A DNA stretch of 64,000 nt, taken from assembly GCA_963583905.1 (NCBI GenBank), contig OY757309.1, forward strand, positions 131,268,977 through 131,332,976. Reading direction: 5' to 3'. Source of the DNA: Stenurella melanura. Lineage: Eukaryota > Arthropoda > Insecta > Coleoptera > Cerambycidae. The translations under genes and the position numbers were made by a program. Positions 61,594 through 64,000 of this stretch are shown piece after piece (positions within the stretch are counted from its first letter, which is position 1; each line of letters opens with the position of its first letter). The notes beneath the pieces are model-generated. The model worked only from the letters and a program-made list of their open reading frames with translations, was not told where the DNA came from and did not search any database.

Positions 61594-63940
61594 ATTATCC
61601 ACAGCAAGGCTTCATATCTTTGACTCACCAAATAAGCCATTAATGTGTCGTTGCTTGTTAGACAGTGGCTCACAGTCAAATTTTATTAGTCATGACTTAT
61701 TTAAAAAATTAAATTTAAAATCATTTAAAATAAATATACCAGTAGTTGGAATAAGTTCTGCAATTACAAATATCTCTAAACAAGTATCGACTAAAATTGA
61801 ATCGTTGCACAGTGAATTCAATACAAAATTAAATTTCTTAATTCTTGATAAAATAACTGAGGACATACCGCAATTCACATTTCCAAATTCCTTGAATATA
61901 CCATCGGATATTAAGCTGGCGGACTCTAATTTCCATGAGTCCGGGAAAATTGATATTTTATTGGGGGCAGGTGTATTTTATGAATTGCTCAAACCAGACC
62001 AAATAAGGTTGGGAAAGGGGCGACCGATTCTCCAGAATTCAGAGCTGGGGTGGATCATATCCGGTCCAGTTTGTATTCCAATCATTACATATAACACGCG
62101 TTGTAACATTTCCACAAATCAAGATATTCAAGATCAAATAGAAAAATGTTGGCTTGTTGAACAGGGTCCCTTGTGTAAATCGTACACAAAAGAGGAATCG
62201 GAATGTGAGCAAAGTTTTATAGAAACATTTCGCAGGGATGTATTAACTGGTCGATTCTCGGTAAAATTACCACTTCGTGAAAATTATAACGAATTAGGCG
62301 AGTCAAAGGAGACTGCAGTTAACAGGTTTTATAGTATGGAGCGGAAATTTGCAAAAAATAGTGATTTGAAAATGTAGTATTCTGATTTTATGGAGGAATA
62401 CAAGGCCTTAGGTCACATGACACAAGTAATGGCTCCTGATACGGTAATGTCAAATGTTCATTTTTATTTACCGCATTATTGTGTAATAAATAATTCATCA
62501 ATAACAACAAAGCTCAGGGTAGTGTTCGATGGTAGCAGCAAATCTACCTCGGGGCTATCTCTAAATGACGTTCTTAAAGTCGGCCCATCCATTCAGGATG
62601 ATTTGTTTTCCATTTTAATTCGACTAAGAAAACATAGCGTGGTTTTAACAGCGGACATTGCCAAAATGTACCGCCAAATTGAGGTCGATCCGGAACAAAG
62701 GGATTTGCAACGCATTGTATGGCGTTCGGATCCTAGTGAGCCATTGCAAACTTATCAGCTAAACACCGTAACTTATGGGACATCACCAGCATCATTTTTG
62801 GCCACCAGGTGCTTAAAACAGGTAGCGCTTGAACATCAATCAGATTATCCAAATGCAGCTCAAATTATTTTGCAGGATTTTTATGTTGACGACCTAATAA
62901 CTGGTGCGTGTGACGTTCAATCAGCTCAAAATTTGATCCATGATTTAAACATAATTTTAAGGGGTGCATGTTTCGAACTGAGAAAATGGACCTCTAATAG
63001 TCCTTTAGTTTTTTCTAATATACCGCAAAAATCAACCCTGCAAAATTATATAATTTCTGGGGAACAGAGTTGCAAGACGCTGGGTATTATTTGGAATCCC
63101 ACCCAGGATGATTTCAGGTACACCACAAACTTTAACGAAACCACACAATTATATACTACTAAGCGGCAAGTACTTTCCATACTTTCGCAGATATTTGATT
63201 CCTTGGGTTTGCTTGGACCGGTAGTGATTAAGGCCAAATTAATTCTGCAACAACTATAGCTACTCAAGTTAGGATGGGATGACCCCATACCCGATGAATT
63301 CATTAAGGCTTGGCAAATGTTTTTATATGATTTACCCTTCATCAAGCAAATTTCCATTTCGCGTCAAGTTTTGATTCCAGATTTAAATATCATTGAGATT
63401 CACGCATTCAGTGACTCATCGTTCTCTGCATATGGAGCATGCGTTTATATTAAATCTATTTCACATTCAAATGATGTCATGGTTAGACTCTTGACTGCGA
63501 AATCGAGGGTAGTGCCAATCAAAACCCTAACCATACCAAGGTTGGAGTTGTGCGGTGCATTGTTGATGGCACAGTTGGTAGAAAGGGTAACCATTGCATT
63601 AAAGTTAGACATAAGTAAGATTTCTTATTACACAGATTCAACCATTGTACTGTGCTGGTTAAAGCTAGAACCAAGCCGATTAAAGTCATTTGTATCCCAC
63701 CGCGTTGCTGAAATTCAGCGATTAACACCAATCACAGTGGTCTCATGTGTCCTCAGGCGACAATCCAGCTGACGTTTTATCTAGGGGGATGACACCTTCA
63801 GGCTTATCAAATTTTCAATTATGGTGGAATGGCCCCACGTGGCTTCAAACAATTTCCGAACGAGAAAATGCAACGTTAATAATCAATGAAAGTAGGGATT
63901 TGTGTGTTATCCCATAAATTAAATCGTGTACTATCGGGTA
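61594..63940 (+). pseudogene. BEL/Pao Pol: protease, RT, RNase H (decayed)
   Basis: Protease CRCLLDSGSQSNFIS at ~61643-61690. Linker with ILLGAGVFYELL and LGWIISGPV, typical of Pao. A stop at 62375-62377 lies in the same phase as the RT: KLRVVFDGSSKSTSGLSLND, VVLTADIAKMYRQIEV, TYGTSPASFLATRCL and catalytic FYVDDLITG. Another in-phase stop is at 63257-63259. RNase H has IHAFSDSSFSAYGACVY and LTIPRLELCGALLMA. A frameshift near 63740 precedes DNPADVLSRGM and WWNGPTWL, and the sequence becomes unclear after 63890. At least two stops and one shift. Confidence 0.88.
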
Positions 63941-64000
63941 AATAAATCGCGTAAAATCCATACTGATACAACCTCTGGCAAATTGACAATTCAAGAAATA

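Larger units (their letters stand above)
58518..64000 (+). mobile_element. BEL/Pao LTR retrotransposon, decayed, runs off the window
   Basis: Plus strand. The probable 5' LTR (58518-58793) is followed by a TGGTCCTTAGAGC primer-binding region at 58801, gag from 59176, then protease, RT, RNase H and the start of integrase to the window end. A piggyBac MITE (59918-60859) and a ~185-bp insert (about 61406-61590) interrupt it. Several in-frame stops and at least one frameshift make it inactive. The element inserted into a copia element. Confidence 0.88.

Overview
The window is about 64 kb of AT-rich metazoan DNA, almost certainly from an insect. BEL/Pao, Ty3/gypsy, Ty1/copia, Jockey-type, piggyBac, PIF/Harbinger, hAT, pogo and mariner-type elements occur together, and the one clear host gene, CPSF30/Clipper, has the animal layout of five CCCH zinc fingers plus two CCHC knuckles. 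I could not place it to insect order. The host gene runs on the minus strand (11938-12857, two exons). Nearly everything else is transposable elements, many inserted inside one another.

Layout. 777-2540: higher-order minisatellite. 2784-2994: perfect palindrome, hammerhead-like motif and a G19 tract. 3360-11699: old CR1/Jockey-superfamily retrotransposon broken by four insertions (mariner-type foldback, Harbinger-type MITE, a 4.35-kb Jockey element with a 9-bp target duplication, and a small inverted-repeat element). 11938-12857: CPSF30. 13109-23413: hAT element with perfect 8-bp TSD, holding a MITE, which holds an 8.8-kb Ty3/gypsy element with 1513-bp LTRs that look identical. 25054-26339: THAP-domain element with TTAA-like flanks (Kolobok-like). 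28200-29560: ~240-bp satellite split by a mariner MITE. 29866-35260: Foldback-type composite whose inverted arms are ~200-bp tandem repeats, with a 2.4-kb hAT element in its loop. 35684-36945 and 50816-53325: two related foldback elements carrying tRNA-like modules. 37065-38443: palindrome-rich TIR element. 39755-40693: Harbinger element with a transposase remnant. 40862-50779: second Ty3/gypsy element (identical 184-bp LTRs, TACAG TSD) interrupted by a 5.3-kb non-coding element with GGACGT-rich ends that itself holds nested elements. 54325-56488: truncated pogo/Tigger element. 56489-57887: mariner-type MITE. 57991-58500: copia 3' end cut by a BEL/Pao element (58518 to the window end), which carries a piggyBac MITE.

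Most striking: in the intact-looking gypsy element the gag reading frame starts inside the long LTR and reads through the LTR edge and primer-binding site, so the 3' LTR carries a second copy of the gag N-terminus. Gag and Pol are joined by a predicted -1 frameshift site (in-frame GGGAAAC, 7-nt spacer, 7-bp GC-rich stem). Other unusual structures are the tRNA-like foldbacks, the tandem-armed Foldback composite and the GGACGT-ended element. Several nested insertions can be checked because removing them restores an open frame in the element they interrupted. All calls come from reading the sequence; no database search was made.
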